The position numbers were made by a program, and so were the translations under genes. Shown here one piece after another: positions 7,830-17,024 of a stretch of 51,489 nucleotides of DNA. The notes beneath the pieces are model-generated. The model was given only the letters and a program-made list of their open reading frames with translations, was not told the origin of the DNA and did no database searches. This stretch comes from Thermoguttaceae bacterium (GTDB lineage: Bacteria > Planctomycetota > Planctomycetia > Pirellulales > Thermoguttaceae), in NCBI GenBank assembly GCA_017436025.1, contig JAFSDX010000037.1:1-51489 (forward strand), given 5' to 3'. How positions within the stretch are numbered: the first letter of the stretch is position 1; each line of letters opens with the position of its first letter.

Positions 7830-10289
7830 ATGGCAAAAGCTAAAAAAGCCGGTATAAAATTGGAGGATATCAAAAGGAATTACTTTTGGATCGTCCTGCC
7901 GTTGGTCGTTGTGATCGCCTTCGTTTTTACTATCTTAGCGAAGGGAAAAATTAAAAAGGCGTATGTCGAGAAGTCGGAGGCGGTGCAAGCCGAAAAGAAA
8001 TCCGTCGACTCGATCGCCGGCAATTCGAAACACCCGAACGAAAAAACGATCGCGGAGATCGAAGGCGTTACCGACGTGTTGAAAACGAGCGTTTTCGACG
8101 CGTGGGGGCTGATGTACGACGATCAAAAAGAACGCAACCGTTGGCCGCGCCAACTTTCGCGCGAGTTCCTCGATTTGGTCGAAAAGAAGTTGAAGTTCCG
8201 CGACCCGATCGGCGCCGGGCGTCCCGACCTCCTCGAAGACTACGGGTACTTCATCGCGAACCATCTTCCCGATCTTTTGAAGAAAATGCAACGCCGACGC
8301 GTTCAGGTGAAAGAGTATAAGCTCTTGAAGAAAGCGGAGATGGATCACCTCGGGATCGCCGGGCTCGAAGAACGTTTTTGGCCGGTTTACGTCTCGACCG
8401 ACTCCGACGGCGCGCAATTCTGCTACGTCGGTATTTTGAGCGACCCGGAAAACGAAGAGTCGCCCCTGTCCGACGTCTATCTTTACGACGTTAAAAAGGA
8501 CTTGGTAACCGTTTGCGAAGACAGCTCCTTGCGCGACCAACTGAAAGCGCAAGCGCGCGAACCGTTCTATCGCGAGGTCGACCCGTGGATCGCGACGCCG
8601 AAAGATTATATGACGTTCGGCGTTACCGTCGACGCCTCCGCGATTATGGCGGCGATTTCCGGAACCGACGCCGCGGGCGGCGCGTCCGGCGGTTCGTCGA
8701 TGATGGGCGGTTCTTCGATGGGCGGTTCCTCGATGGGCGGCGGTATGAGCGGCGGCGCGTCCGGCGGGCCCGGCGGCGCGCGCGGTTCGATGGAAGGCGG
8801 TATGGGCGGCGACTCCTCGATGGGCGGCGCCGGTAGCGGCGCGATTCCCGGCAACGGCGTCGACCCCGCCGAAATGCAAGTCGCCGGAACGACGTTGGAA
8901 GGTCTCGCCGGAGGAACGGCGACCGGTCGCGGCGGTATGGGCGCCGCTATGTCGACGGGAGGCCCGACCGGCGGCGCTTCCGGCGGTATGGGCGGCGGCG
9001 CGTCGGGCGGCGCGGGACGCGGCGGTATGGGCGCGACGACCGAAGACCCGACTTGGGCTCAACAAAAATATCCGGGGCTTCCGCCGTATAAAGAACGTCG
9101 TCGCGTCGTCGGCAACGTCGACTGGCCGGAACCGGAAATTTACACTCTGCCGACTTGGGAAGCCGAAGCGTATCCGAAGTCGATCGAAGTTTGGTACGCG
9201 CAGGAAACGCTCTGGGTTTACGAAGCGTTGATCAGCGTCGTCGCCGAAACGAACAAGGATTACGACACGATCGCGAAAGCGCCGGTTAAATGCGTTGAAA
9301 ATTTGTTGATCGGCCAACAAGCCGCGACCGAATGGGGAACGCTGAAAACGACGATCGGCGACCTGACCGGCGCGTCCGCCGCGAGTGCGATGGGCGATAT
9401 GATGGGCTCGTCGTCGATGATGATGAGTTCCTCGTCGATGGGCTCCTCGATGGGGTCGATGGGTTCGATGGGATCGACTTCGAGCGGCGGTTCCGCCGAA
9501 ATGCAAGCCGCGGACGCCATCTTGATGGGGCGTTATCTCGACTTGGAAGGGAAACCGCTTCTCGCGAGCGACAAACCGTCCTTCGCCGAATTTAATATGA
9601 TGCCGGTCTGCTTGAAGGTCGTGATCGACCAACGCCGCGTTCCGGAACTCCTCGTCAGTTGCGCCAACAGCGCGATGCCGATCGACGTGAAACATATTCG
9701 CGTCTGCCCGGACAACAACGTGCCCTTTACGATGCCGGTCGAAACGACCGCGTCCTCCGATATGATGGGGATGGGCGGTTCGATGATGGGCGGCTCCTCG
9801 ATGATGGGATCGTCGTCGATGGGCGGTTCCTCCTCGATGGGCGGCGCTTCCGGCGGCGCGCGCGGTTCGATGGACGGCGCGGGCGGGCCCGGCGGTTCCG
9901 AAACGGGCGGCGTCGAAATCGGGCGTTCCGAACTCGGTTTGTCTGAATACGGCGCCGACGCGATTCGCGTCGAAATCTTCGGCGTCATCAATATTTACAA
10001 CGAACCGAATAAGGACGCGTTCGGCACCGGTAAAGAAGCGCAAGCGGCCGAAAACGCCGCCGACGTCGCGCTGACTGAAGCCGGCGCCGCGGAAAACCAA
10101 GCCGTCGCCGACGAAATCGCCGCCGCCGAAGCGGAAGCCGAAGCCGCGAACGAAGCGACCGACGCCGAGACGACCGACGCGACCGCGACCGAACCGGCTT
10201 CGACCGACGCCGCGACGACCGAACCGGCTCCGACCGACGCCGCGACGACCGAACCGGCTCCGACCGACGCCGCGACGACCGCGCCTTGA
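7830..10289 (+). CDS. Single-pass membrane protein with Met/Gly/Ser-rich inserts, second gene of the pilM operon (PilO-like position)
   Basis: The 819-residue protein starts at ATG 7830 after AAGGTGA at good spacing. A short basic cytoplasmic end is followed by one membrane helix at about residues 17-37 (FWIVLPLVVVIAFVFTIL) and a long exported region. That topology and gene position suit a PilO-type pilus alignment protein, but I cannot align it to PilO with confidence. The ordered part is interrupted by low-complexity blocks at about residues 282-340, 364-403, 517-553 and 643-692, built from SSMGG, GGMGG and GGASGG units. The C-terminus is an Ala/Glu-rich stretch followed by EPAPTDAATT repeats. 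It lies 147 bp after pilM without a strong terminator between them, so co-transcription is likely. Confidence 0.7.
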   Translation: MAKAKKAGIKLEDIKRNYFWIVLPLVVVIAFVFTILAKGKIKKAYVEKSEAVQAEKKSVDSIAGNSKHPNEKTIAEIEGVTDVLKTSVFDAWGLMYDDQKERNRWPRQLSREFLDLVEKKLKFRDPIGAGRPDLLEDYGYFIANHLPDLLKKMQRRRVQVKEYKLLKKAEMDHLGIAGLEERFWPVYVSTDSDGAQFCYVGILSDPENEESPLSDVYLYDVKKDLVTVCEDSSLRDQLKAQAREPFYREVDPWIATPKDYMTFGVTVDASAIMAAISGTDAAGGASGGSSMMGGSSMGGSSMGGGMSGGASGGPGGARGSMEGGMGGDSSMGGAGSGAIPGNGVDPAEMQVAGTTLEGLAGGTATGRGGMGAAMSTGGPTGGASGGMGGGASGGAGRGGMGATTEDPTWAQQKYPGLPPYKERRRVVGNVDWPEPEIYTLPTWEAEAYPKSIEVWYAQETLWVYEALISVVAETNKDYDTIAKAPVKCVENLLIGQQAATEWGTLKTTIGDLTGASAASAMGDMMGSSSMMMSSSSMGSSMGSMGSMGSTSSGGSAEMQAADAILMGRYLDLEGKPLLASDKPSFAEFNMMPVCLKVVIDQRRVPELLVSCANSAMPIDVKHIRVCPDNNVPFTMPVETTASSDMMGMGGSMMGGSSMMGSSSMGGSSSMGGASGGARGSMDGAGGPGGSETGGVEIGRSELGLSEYGADAIRVEIFGVINIYNEPNKDAFGTGKEAQAAENAADVALTEAGAAENQAVADEIAAAEAEAEAANEATDAETTDATATEPASTDAATTEPAPTDAATTEPAPTDAATTAP
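10191..10280 (+). repeat. Three tandem 30-bp repeats in the second pilus-operon gene
   Basis: Units begin at 10191, 10221 and 10251 and differ at one base. They code TEPAPTDAAT-type decapeptides at the extreme C-terminus. Confidence 0.9.
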
Positions 10290-10302
10290 CGTCGAGTTAA
10301 AA

Positions 10303-10328
10303 CGAGCGCGGCAGGTTTGTCGCGCTCG
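10303..10328 (+). terminator. Intercistronic hairpin without a clear T-tract
   Basis: CGAGCGCG (10303-10310) pairs perfectly with CGCGCTCG (10321-10328) around a 10-nt loop. Only CATCCCTTATT follows, so it may attenuate transcription or stabilise the mRNA rather than terminate. Confidence 0.4.
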
Positions 10329-10421
10329 CATCCCTTATTCAGACGACGCGCCGCCGCCGTTCCGCAACCGAGAAAAGACGCGCGAACGGCGACGGTTAAA
10401 CGATAAAAAATAGAGGACGCC

Positions 10422-12449
10422 ATGTGCGCGAAAAATATCGATAAAGAAGCGAAGGCGGCGGAAAAAGCGGCGGCCAAAGCCGCGGCGCAAGAAGCGAAAG
10501 CCGCCAAAGCCAAAACGAAAGCGAAAGCGAAACGCAAGAACGTCGGCGCGAACGAATTCAATTTCTTCTTTCTGCACGGCGAGAAAATTGGGATCGCCGC
10601 CGCCGTCGGGATTTTCGGAATGATGCTCGCCGGAGGCGCCGGGTTGGATCCGTTCACCCTGACGCCGGAGCAAATCACCGACGCGGCGAACAAAGCCGAA
10701 AAACATATCGACGAGAGCGAGGTTACGCCGCAAGAATACGACGAAGCGCTCGTCAATTACGATTACGGCGAATACGCGAAGTTGATCAAAAGCGCGGTTA
10801 CCGTCAACGCTTACGAAACGCCGAACCGTTGGGAGCAGTCGCTCTTTCCGGACAAAAACAAGCGTCCGAGCGTGAAGCCGCTTCCGGTCGAAAACCTGCG
10901 CGCGGTCGCTTGCGTCGGCGCCATTATGTATAAAGAATTGACCGCGAACAACGCGGCGGCCGCGATGGGCGGCGCCGCGGGCGGTATGGGCGCCGGAGCG
11001 ATGGGCGCGGGCGGCCCCGGCGGCGCGATGGGCGGCGCCGGAGGTATGATGGGCGGAACCGGCGGCGAAACGAAGGGCCGTCAATGGATCGCCGTTACCG
11101 GGTCGATTCCGATTCGCAAACAACAAGCCGCTTACGGCGATCTGTTCGGGAACGCGCAGTATCTCGACGACGCTCGCGACCAACCGCGTTACCTTTATTA
11201 CGAGTTGGAACGCGGCGAAGTCGCGCCGAACGGCGACGTAACTTGGTCGAAAGTCGACGTGTTGCGCGCGATCAAGAAAGAGAACAACCAATGGAACGGC
11301 GTCGGGTCGGAGCAAGTCGGGTTTAGCTATCACGCGCCGACGTTTTCCTCTTATCCGCCGATGGCGATGAGCTGCCCGCCGATGGCGAACAAACCGTTTG
11401 GCGAAGAAATCGCGAACTTGCCGAATATTCCGTTGAACTCCTCCGAGCAAATCGAGGTGCAATCCGCCGAGCTTGAACGTTGGAACAAGTTGCAAGAGGC
11501 GATGAACCAAATCGACGAAAGCACGCTTCTCGACCGCGACCCGTTCGAAGGCGCGGGCGGTTCCGCGATGGGCGGCGGTATGGGCGGTATGGGCGGTATG
11601 GACTCCGGTATGGCCGGCGGCCCGGGCGGAATGGGAGCTTCCGGAGGAATGGGCGCGAACGGTATGGGCGCTGGAAACGATTGGCTCGTCAACCGCGAAG
11701 CGGTCGCGAAGCAAATGTTGAACGCGCAAACGGTCGCTTCGGTCGATTATTACCTCTTCCGTTACTTCGACTTCGAAGTCGAGGAAGGCAAAACGTACCA
11801 GTACCGCGTGAAGCTGTTGCTGGCGAACCCGAACTACGGCGTCGAAGAACGTTTCGTCGAAGACCCGACCGCGACCGAACAAAAGATCGTCGCGTCGGAG
11901 TTTAGCGAACCGTCGAATCCGGCGTCGTTGGGGCGTTCGGCGCGCATTTTCGCGCAAAGCGTCGAAGCGCCGTCGCGTCCGGGGCTGGAACCGCGCGTTC
12001 GCTTGGCGTCGATTTACTTCGAGCAAGAGTCGGCGACCGAGTCGTTGGCGCAAGACTTGTCGATGAAACTTGGGCAAGTCGCCAACTTCAAGGGCAAGCC
12101 GCACGAAGCGGTCAACGTCGCCGGCGCGTTGCAAACGGGTATGGGCGGCATGGGCGCGGCGAGCGGAATGATGGCGCAACAAAGCGGCGGTCGAGGCGGT
12201 CGCGGCGGGCGAAACAGCGGCAAAGCGACGGTCGATCACGTGTCGGACGCGTGTTTGGTCGACGCGGTCGGCGGCGCGAAGATTTCCGGCGCGGAATTGC
12301 GTTCGCCGGGCAAGATTATGATTTTGGAGCCGAACGGTTATCTCCAAATTCGCGAAGTCAAAGAAGACGCGCGCGAACTGGGACGGTACGACGGTTCGCA
12401 AAGCGGCGGAATGGGGATGGGAACCGGAGCCGCCGGAATGATGATGTGA
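10422..12449 (+). CDS. Single-pass membrane protein with Met/Gly-rich inserts, third gene of the pilM operon
   Basis: The 675-residue protein begins at ATG 10422 after GAGG at 9 nt. The cytoplasmic end (about residues 1-40) is almost entirely Ala, Lys and Glu and should form a charged helix. One membrane helix follows at about residues 54-74 (KIGIAAAVGIFGMMLAG). The exported region has Met/Gly-rich blocks at about 179-216, 379-419 and 572-602 (GGMGGMGGMD-type). They alternate with ordered segments such as DYYLFRYFDFEVEEGKTYQY, which looks like a beta-strand-rich domain. I do not recognise the family. The shared topology and composition with the preceding gene suggest both are partners of the PilM-PilN fusion in a trans-envelope complex. 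A strong terminator follows. Confidence 0.68.
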   Translation: MCAKNIDKEAKAAEKAAAKAAAQEAKAAKAKTKAKAKRKNVGANEFNFFFLHGEKIGIAAAVGIFGMMLAGGAGLDPFTLTPEQITDAANKAEKHIDESEVTPQEYDEALVNYDYGEYAKLIKSAVTVNAYETPNRWEQSLFPDKNKRPSVKPLPVENLRAVACVGAIMYKELTANNAAAAMGGAAGGMGAGAMGAGGPGGAMGGAGGMMGGTGGETKGRQWIAVTGSIPIRKQQAAYGDLFGNAQYLDDARDQPRYLYYELERGEVAPNGDVTWSKVDVLRAIKKENNQWNGVGSEQVGFSYHAPTFSSYPPMAMSCPPMANKPFGEEIANLPNIPLNSSEQIEVQSAELERWNKLQEAMNQIDESTLLDRDPFEGAGGSAMGGGMGGMGGMDSGMAGGPGGMGASGGMGANGMGAGNDWLVNREAVAKQMLNAQTVASVDYYLFRYFDFEVEEGKTYQYRVKLLLANPNYGVEERFVEDPTATEQKIVASEFSEPSNPASLGRSARIFAQSVEAPSRPGLEPRVRLASIYFEQESATESLAQDLSMKLGQVANFKGKPHEAVNVAGALQTGMGGMGAASGMMAQQSGGRGGRGGRNSGKATVDHVSDACLVDAVGGAKISGAELRSPGKIMILEPNGYLQIREVKEDARELGRYDGSQSGGMGMGTGAAGMMM

Positions 12450-12471
12450 TCGACGTTTGAAGTCGACGAGG

Positions 12472-12501
12472 CCCCGACGGTTCGCGCCGTCGGGGTTTTT
12501 T
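12472..12501 (+). terminator. Rho-independent terminator of the pilM operon
   Basis: CCCCGACGG (12472-12480) and CCGTCGGGG (12487-12495) form a perfect 9-bp stem with a 6-nt loop, followed by six T residues. Confidence 0.93.
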
Positions 12502-12745
12502 GTTCGCGCCGTTGGTTTTTGGGGGTTCTCGGCGTCGGGGTTTGGGGGTTCGACGTTGGTTTTTGAGAGGCTTGGCGTCGGTTTGGGGAGGCTTGGCGTT
12601 GGCGCTTTGGCCTTGGCGCCGGGGTTTTTTGTTCGCGCCGTCGGTTTGGGGGGCGGCGGAGTTTGGTTCTCGGCGTTGGAGCTTTGGTCTTGCCGTCGGG
12701 GGTTGGGGTTCGCGCCGTCTCGGTTTTTGCGGGCTTGGCGTCGGA
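12480..12745. repeat. G/T-rich mosaic of short interspersed repeats
   Basis: Between the pilM-operon terminator and the glycosyltransferase, the plus strand is strikingly rich in G and T and is built from recurring words. A 21-bp segment at 12492-12512 recurs exactly at 12621-12641. GTTCGCGCCGT occurs four times (near 12480, 12502, 12631 and 12709). GGTTCTCGGCGT occurs twice (near 12525 and 12665), and GGCTTGGCGTYGG three times (near 12569, 12590 and 12733). Open frames run through it, but none has a start signal or a normal amino-acid composition, so I regard it as non-coding. It might form G-rich secondary structure. Its origin is unknown to me. Confidence 0.7.
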
Positions 12746-12847
12746 GTTTTGAGGGGAACGGCGAACGGCGGCGGAAAAGCGTCGCGACGGCGGACGCGGC
12801 GTCGGGCGGCGAAGCGAAGGCGAGGAAAACGGGAAAAAGGGCGAAAT

Positions 12848-13957
12848 ATGCGGATTTTGATCGCAATTAATCAAGCGCGCGTTCTTTACGATTTTAAGCG
12901 CGAACTGGTCGAGGCGCTTTATCGGCGCGGCGACGAACTCTTTTTTTCGTTCGAGGAAGATTTCCGAACGTCGGAGTTCGTCGGTAAGGGGACGATCGTC
13001 TCGACGCCGATCGAGCCGCGCGGGCTGAATCCGTTAAAAGACGCTAAACTTTGCCGGTTTTATCGAAAACTGCTGAAAAAATTGCGTCCGGATTTGGTCT
13101 TAACCTTCACCGTGAAGGCGAACGCGTATTGCGGACGCGCTTGCCGAGCGACGCGAACGCCTTACGTCGCGACGATTTCCGGGTTGGGGACGGCGTTTTA
13201 CGGCGCCCGATGGAAGAGCCGCGTCGCGACGGCGCTTTATCGAAGCGGTTTGAAGGGGGCGGCGCGGGTCTTTGCGCAAAACGACGCGATCGCTCGTCGC
13301 TTGGTCGACGAGCGAATGGCGCGGGCGGAGCAAATCGTTGCGACGCGCGGTTCCGGCGTCAATTTGGAGCGGTTCGAGTACGTCGATTATCCGAGCGACG
13401 CCGACGGAACGCGTTTGCTTTTTATCGGACGGTTGATGCGCGACAAGGGCGTCGTCGAGCTGATCGAGTGCGCGCGGCGGATTCGTAAAACGCGACCGGA
13501 CGTCGCGTTTCAGATGGTCGGCGCGACCGAGCGCGGTTGCGACGTTCATTATTTGACGTTTAACGCGGCGAGCGTCGGCGTCGTCGAGTATTTGGGGTAC
13601 CAAGAGGACGTTCGCGAGACGTTGGCCGCCGCGCACGCGGTCGTGTTGCCGTCGTATCACGAGGGGCTTTCGAACGCGCTTTTGGAGGGCGCGGCGACCG
13701 GACGACCGATTTTAGCGTCGAAAATACCGGGGTGCGTCGAGACGTTCGACGAAGGCGAAAGCGGGTTCGGGTTCGAGCCGCGCGACGTCGATTCGTTGGT
13801 CGCGGCGGTCGAGCGATTTTTAGCGACGCCTTGGGAACGACGGCGCGAGATGGGGCGGCTCGGACGCGAGAAAATCGAGCGGGGATTTTCGCGAGCCGAG
13901 TCGGTCGCGCAATATTTGCGGGAGATCGACGCGGTCGCCGCCGAATCGCGACGTTAA
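12848..13957 (+). CDS. Glycosyltransferase family 1/4 (GT-B fold)
   Basis: The 369-residue protein starts at ATG 12848, with AAAGGG 6-11 nt upstream. The N-terminal half (LVLTFTVKANAYCGRACR, ATISGLGTAF) resembles the acceptor domain of PglA/WbpH-like transferases. The C-terminal half has the nucleotide-sugar-binding features RLLFIGRLMRDKGVVEL and the EX7E motif with Glu272 and Glu280 (YHEGLSNALLEG). It probably adds a sugar, likely an N-acetylated hexose, to a lipid-linked or surface glycan. The substrate cannot be read from sequence. It stands alone, with no other glycan genes nearby, and converges with the TPR gene. Confidence 0.85.
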   Translation: MRILIAINQARVLYDFKRELVEALYRRGDELFFSFEEDFRTSEFVGKGTIVSTPIEPRGLNPLKDAKLCRFYRKLLKKLRPDLVLTFTVKANAYCGRACRATRTPYVATISGLGTAFYGARWKSRVATALYRSGLKGAARVFAQNDAIARRLVDERMARAEQIVATRGSGVNLERFEYVDYPSDADGTRLLFIGRLMRDKGVVELIECARRIRKTRPDVAFQMVGATERGCDVHYLTFNAASVGVVEYLGYQEDVRETLAAAHAVVLPSYHEGLSNALLEGAATGRPILASKIPGCVETFDEGESGFGFEPRDVDSLVAAVERFLATPWERRREMGRLGREKIERGFSRAESVAQYLREIDAVAAESRR

Positions 13958-14020
13958 CGAAGCGACGAAGGCGAAAAAGGCGAAGGAAACGGAACGAAAC
14001 GAATCGGAGATCGAACGGCG

Positions 14021-14069
14021 AAACGCCGCGTCGCCGCGATAAAAAAGAGCGCGGCGGACGCGGCGTTTT
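14021..14069. terminator. Bidirectional terminator between the glycosyltransferase and TPR genes
   Basis: The arm AAACGCCGCGTCGCCGCG (14021-14038) pairs with 14050-14068 across an 11-nt loop with a single bulged G, giving a very stable stem. TTTT follows on the plus strand. It lies between convergent genes and probably serves both. Confidence 0.8.
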
Positions 14070-14096
14070 GGGCGTTAAACGACGGCGCAAAACGCG

Positions 14097-17024
14097 TTAG
14101 AAACGGAGCGTTTCGTTCGAAAAGGACGTTCGATAAACCCGGCGTTCGTCGGCGCCGCGACGGTCGAGCGATTCGGACGCGCCGGGATAACGAGAAACGG
14201 TCGAGTCGCGGCGCTCGGTCGTCGCGTCGTTGGGGCGAGCGCTTGGGCGAGCGTTCGCGGGGCGACGGTCGTCGTTCGGTCGAACGTTTGCGGGACGGCG
14301 TTCGTCGTTCGGGCGGTTCGGCGCGGGCGACGGAAGGGACGCGGGACGGCGTTCGGACGTCGGATTCGAACGGTCGTCGAAGGCGTTCGGCGGAAGGTTC
14401 GGCGCGCTTGGACGCGGCGCGACCGGGCGGCGCGACGGTTCGTCGGCGTCGTCTTGAAGTTCGCGGCGCGTCGCGGGCGACGTCGGACGATTCGACGGCG
14501 CGGGAACGGCGGGAGTCGCGGCGGACGCGTTCGGACGGCGGAAACGTTCCGGAATCGCGTTGAGCCGGTTGGTCGCTTTCGAACGCCAAACGCTTTCCGG
14601 ATATTGCTCGATAATCATTTCGAACGCGACGCGGGCTTTCTCGTAATCCTTGGCGCGGAGCGCGATTTCGCCTTTGAGGAAAAGGAGGTAGTCGACGATC
14701 GCCGCGTCCGGTTTCTTGGCGAGCGCTTCGTTGACCAACTCTTCGGCGACGACGTCGTTTTTGACGTCGAACTCAATTTTCGCGATCGCCCAAACCGCGT
14801 GACTCCAGTAAGCGCTGCGCGGATAGGATCGGTAAAGGCGGTAAAAATTTTGTTGAGCGCGCTCGACGTCGCGGCGTTCCCATTCGTTCGTCGCGAGATA
14901 GTAAAGCGCGGCGTCGGCGAGCGGCGAAACCGTTCGCGAGTTTGCGGCGAGGCTCAAATATTTGATCGCGTCGTCGCGTCGACCGAGCAAGTCGGCGGCG
15001 TATCCGAGATAAAACGCGGCGACCGACGCTTCCGGAGAGTGCGGCGCGTTCGACAGGAGTTCTTGGCACATTAATTGCGCTTCGGAGCGTTTATTGAGCG
15101 CGTAAAGGACGTTCGCTCGTAAAAGCGCGACGCGCGCCGCCTCGGCCGGGCAATCTTGCCAAAAGGTTTCGGAAACCGTCATCGCCTCCAAAAGGACTTC
15201 GTTGGCGCGGTCGTATTCTTGGTTGACGAAGAAGTTGGTCGCTTTGACGAGCGCTTCGCGGGCGGCGACGGGGGTTAGCGGCGTCGATTCGGTCGTTCCG
15301 GCGGCGTTTTCGTTTCCGGCGGTCGACCCGGTCGTTCCGGCGGTCGCATTCGGCGTTCCGGTCGTTCCGGCGACGTTCGACCCGGTCGCTCCGGGGACGT
15401 TGGGCGCGTAGGAGGCGCCGCCCTGTTGCGGCGGGCGCGACGCGTTCGGGTCGGTCGGATTGACGAACGGATTCGGCGGCGGCGCGACGGAACCGGGGGG
15501 CGTCGCGACCGAAACGCTTCCGGAAGCGGAGTCGATCGGTTTCGTCAACGCTTCGCGGCGACGTTTGTCGATCATTTCGACGATTAAATTCAGCGCCGGG
15601 TCGTTGAGCGAACGGGCGTATCGGGAGGTCGCGGTGAAGACGGCGGCTTGAGCCGCTTCGTCGGACGGAGCCTTTTTCGCGGCGTAACGGCTTGCGTAAG
15701 AAAGGATTAGCGTTCCGCAAGTTTCGACGAAATCGTGCGGCGCAAGCTGGGTTCCGGTCGCGGGCGCTCCGGCGTTGTAGTAGTTGATCGCGACGGCGTT
15801 TCCGGTCGTCGGGCGCACTTTCAGGAGCGTCGTCAGCGAGGAAATCGCGGCGTCCCATTGCCCGCGCGCCAACGAAAGGAGGGCGCGATACGAGGCGATC
15901 GCGTCCGGCGTTTCTTGGCCGTAACTCGACGCTTCGAGGGCGTTTAAGAGCGTTTCCGCTTCGTCGACGCGATTCAAGTTGACGAGCAGTTTGATTTTAA
16001 GGAGCGCGGCTTCCGGCGAGATGGTCTGCGCCGCTTGCGCCATTTGGTCGACGAGGAGAAGCGCGCGTTCAAACTCTTTCTTAGCGAAGTAGGCGTAGGC
16101 TTCGTAAAGATAGGCGTCTTGGACGGTTTGCGTCGAGTTCGGGTCGTTTTGATAACGTCGAATAAACTCGTCCAAAATACGGATCGCTTCGTCGAAATTT
16201 TGCTGAACGATCTGCAGAAGCGCGCGTTGGACGACGACTTGTCCGGCGACGTCGGCGGGAATTTCCGGCTCCGCGGCCAATGCGTTCAGTTGTCTTTCCG
16301 CTTCTTGATAGTTTCCGGATTTGCCGACCGTCGCGGCTTTTTCGAGGCGGCAAGTCCAACGAAGCGGCGACGTCGGGTACTCGTTCAGGTTGCGGTCGAA
16401 ATAGTTGAGCGCCGCGGAGTAAGCTCCCGACTGCGCTTCGCAAACGCCGAGATAATAATAAACGTACTGAACGTAAGCGTCTTTAGGAAACTCGCTTAAA
16501 AATTGCGTGAAAAGCGGGCGCGCCTCCGAATATTGTCGCAAATTAAAATAAGAGTGAGCGTTGTGAAAAGTCGCTTCTTTATAGTATTCGGCGTTTTTTC
16601 CTTGATTAATAATGTACTGGAAGTGCGCTCGTGCGAGGGCCGTTTGCTCCGGGTCGACAAATTCGCCGAGCGCGAGGCGAGCGTGTCCGGCGAAAAGTTC
16701 CGCTTTGTTGCGATTTTTCGACGCCGGATATTGCGCGATAAACGCTTCGAACCGCTGAATCGCCTCCGCGTAATTCCCCAACCGATGCTGTTCGAGCGCG
16801 GCGGCGAGGAGCGCGTCTTCGGTTTGCGTCGCCGAAACGGGTTGCGTCGTTTGGACGGTTTGCGCAAAGACGGCGAGTCGCGGCGACTCGAACGGCGGCG
16901 AAACGACGAAGAGCGCGGCGGTCAACGCGGTTCCGAGGGGGAAGGTCGACGTCGCGAGGCGCGCGGGCCGACGGCGTTTCGAAGGACGTCGCGGAAAAAC
17001 GTTCAAAACGGGAAGGGCGCTCAT
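14097..17024 (-). CDS. Secreted tetratricopeptide-repeat protein (BamD/YbgF-like TPRs)
   Basis: The 975-residue protein has a basic start and a hydrophobic stretch at about residues 26-55 ending near VFAQ, consistent with a secretion signal. Many degenerate TPR units follow, including EQHRLGNYAEAIQRFEAFI, DNPxA-like YSEARPLFTQFLSEFPKDAY and ALNYFDRNLNEYPTSPLRW. They have the 'xxYPxS' spacing of BamD/YbgF-type repeats. A Pro/Gly/Thr/Asn-rich linker divides two TPR blocks. The last ~130 residues are Arg/Pro/Asn-rich with RPNDERRPAN-type repeats. Such proteins scaffold envelope complexes; no partner is identified here. It is divergent from the hydrogenase gene. Confidence 0.78.
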   Translation of the reverse strand: MSALPVLNVFPRRPSKRRRPARLATSTFPLGTALTAALFVVSPPFESPRLAVFAQTVQTTQPVSATQTEDALLAAALEQHRLGNYAEAIQRFEAFIAQYPASKNRNKAELFAGHARLALGEFVDPEQTALARAHFQYIINQGKNAEYYKEATFHNAHSYFNLRQYSEARPLFTQFLSEFPKDAYVQYVYYYLGVCEAQSGAYSAALNYFDRNLNEYPTSPLRWTCRLEKAATVGKSGNYQEAERQLNALAAEPEIPADVAGQVVVQRALLQIVQQNFDEAIRILDEFIRRYQNDPNSTQTVQDAYLYEAYAYFAKKEFERALLLVDQMAQAAQTISPEAALLKIKLLVNLNRVDEAETLLNALEASSYGQETPDAIASYRALLSLARGQWDAAISSLTTLLKVRPTTGNAVAINYYNAGAPATGTQLAPHDFVETCGTLILSYASRYAAKKAPSDEAAQAAVFTATSRYARSLNDPALNLIVEMIDKRRREALTKPIDSASGSVSVATPPGSVAPPPNPFVNPTDPNASRPPQQGGASYAPNVPGATGSNVAGTTGTPNATAGTTGSTAGNENAAGTTESTPLTPVAAREALVKATNFFVNQEYDRANEVLLEAMTVSETFWQDCPAEAARVALLRANVLYALNKRSEAQLMCQELLSNAPHSPEASVAAFYLGYAADLLGRRDDAIKYLSLAANSRTVSPLADAALYYLATNEWERRDVERAQQNFYRLYRSYPRSAYWSHAVWAIAKIEFDVKNDVVAEELVNEALAKKPDAAIVDYLLFLKGEIALRAKDYEKARVAFEMIIEQYPESVWRSKATNRLNAIPERFRRPNASAATPAVPAPSNRPTSPATRRELQDDADEPSRRPVAPRPSAPNLPPNAFDDRSNPTSERRPASLPSPAPNRPNDERRPANVRPNDDRRPANARPSARPNDATTERRDSTVSRYPGASESLDRRGADERRVYRTSFSNETLRF

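Noticed and set aside
10335..12866. Minus-strand open frame of 843 codons opposite the third pilus-operon gene
   Set aside because: It is rich in Arg, His and Ala, has no ribosome-binding site and no domain, and mirrors a plus-strand gene that has clear start signals and a membrane helix. It is a by-product of codon choice. The same applies to 4707-6548 and 7935-10331.
12457..12870. 137-codon plus-strand frame through the G/T-rich repeats, with a repeated FFVRAVG peptide
   Set aside because: The peptide repeat only reflects the DNA repeat. The frame begins inside the pilM-operon terminator region, has no ribosome-binding site and overlaps the glycosyltransferase start.
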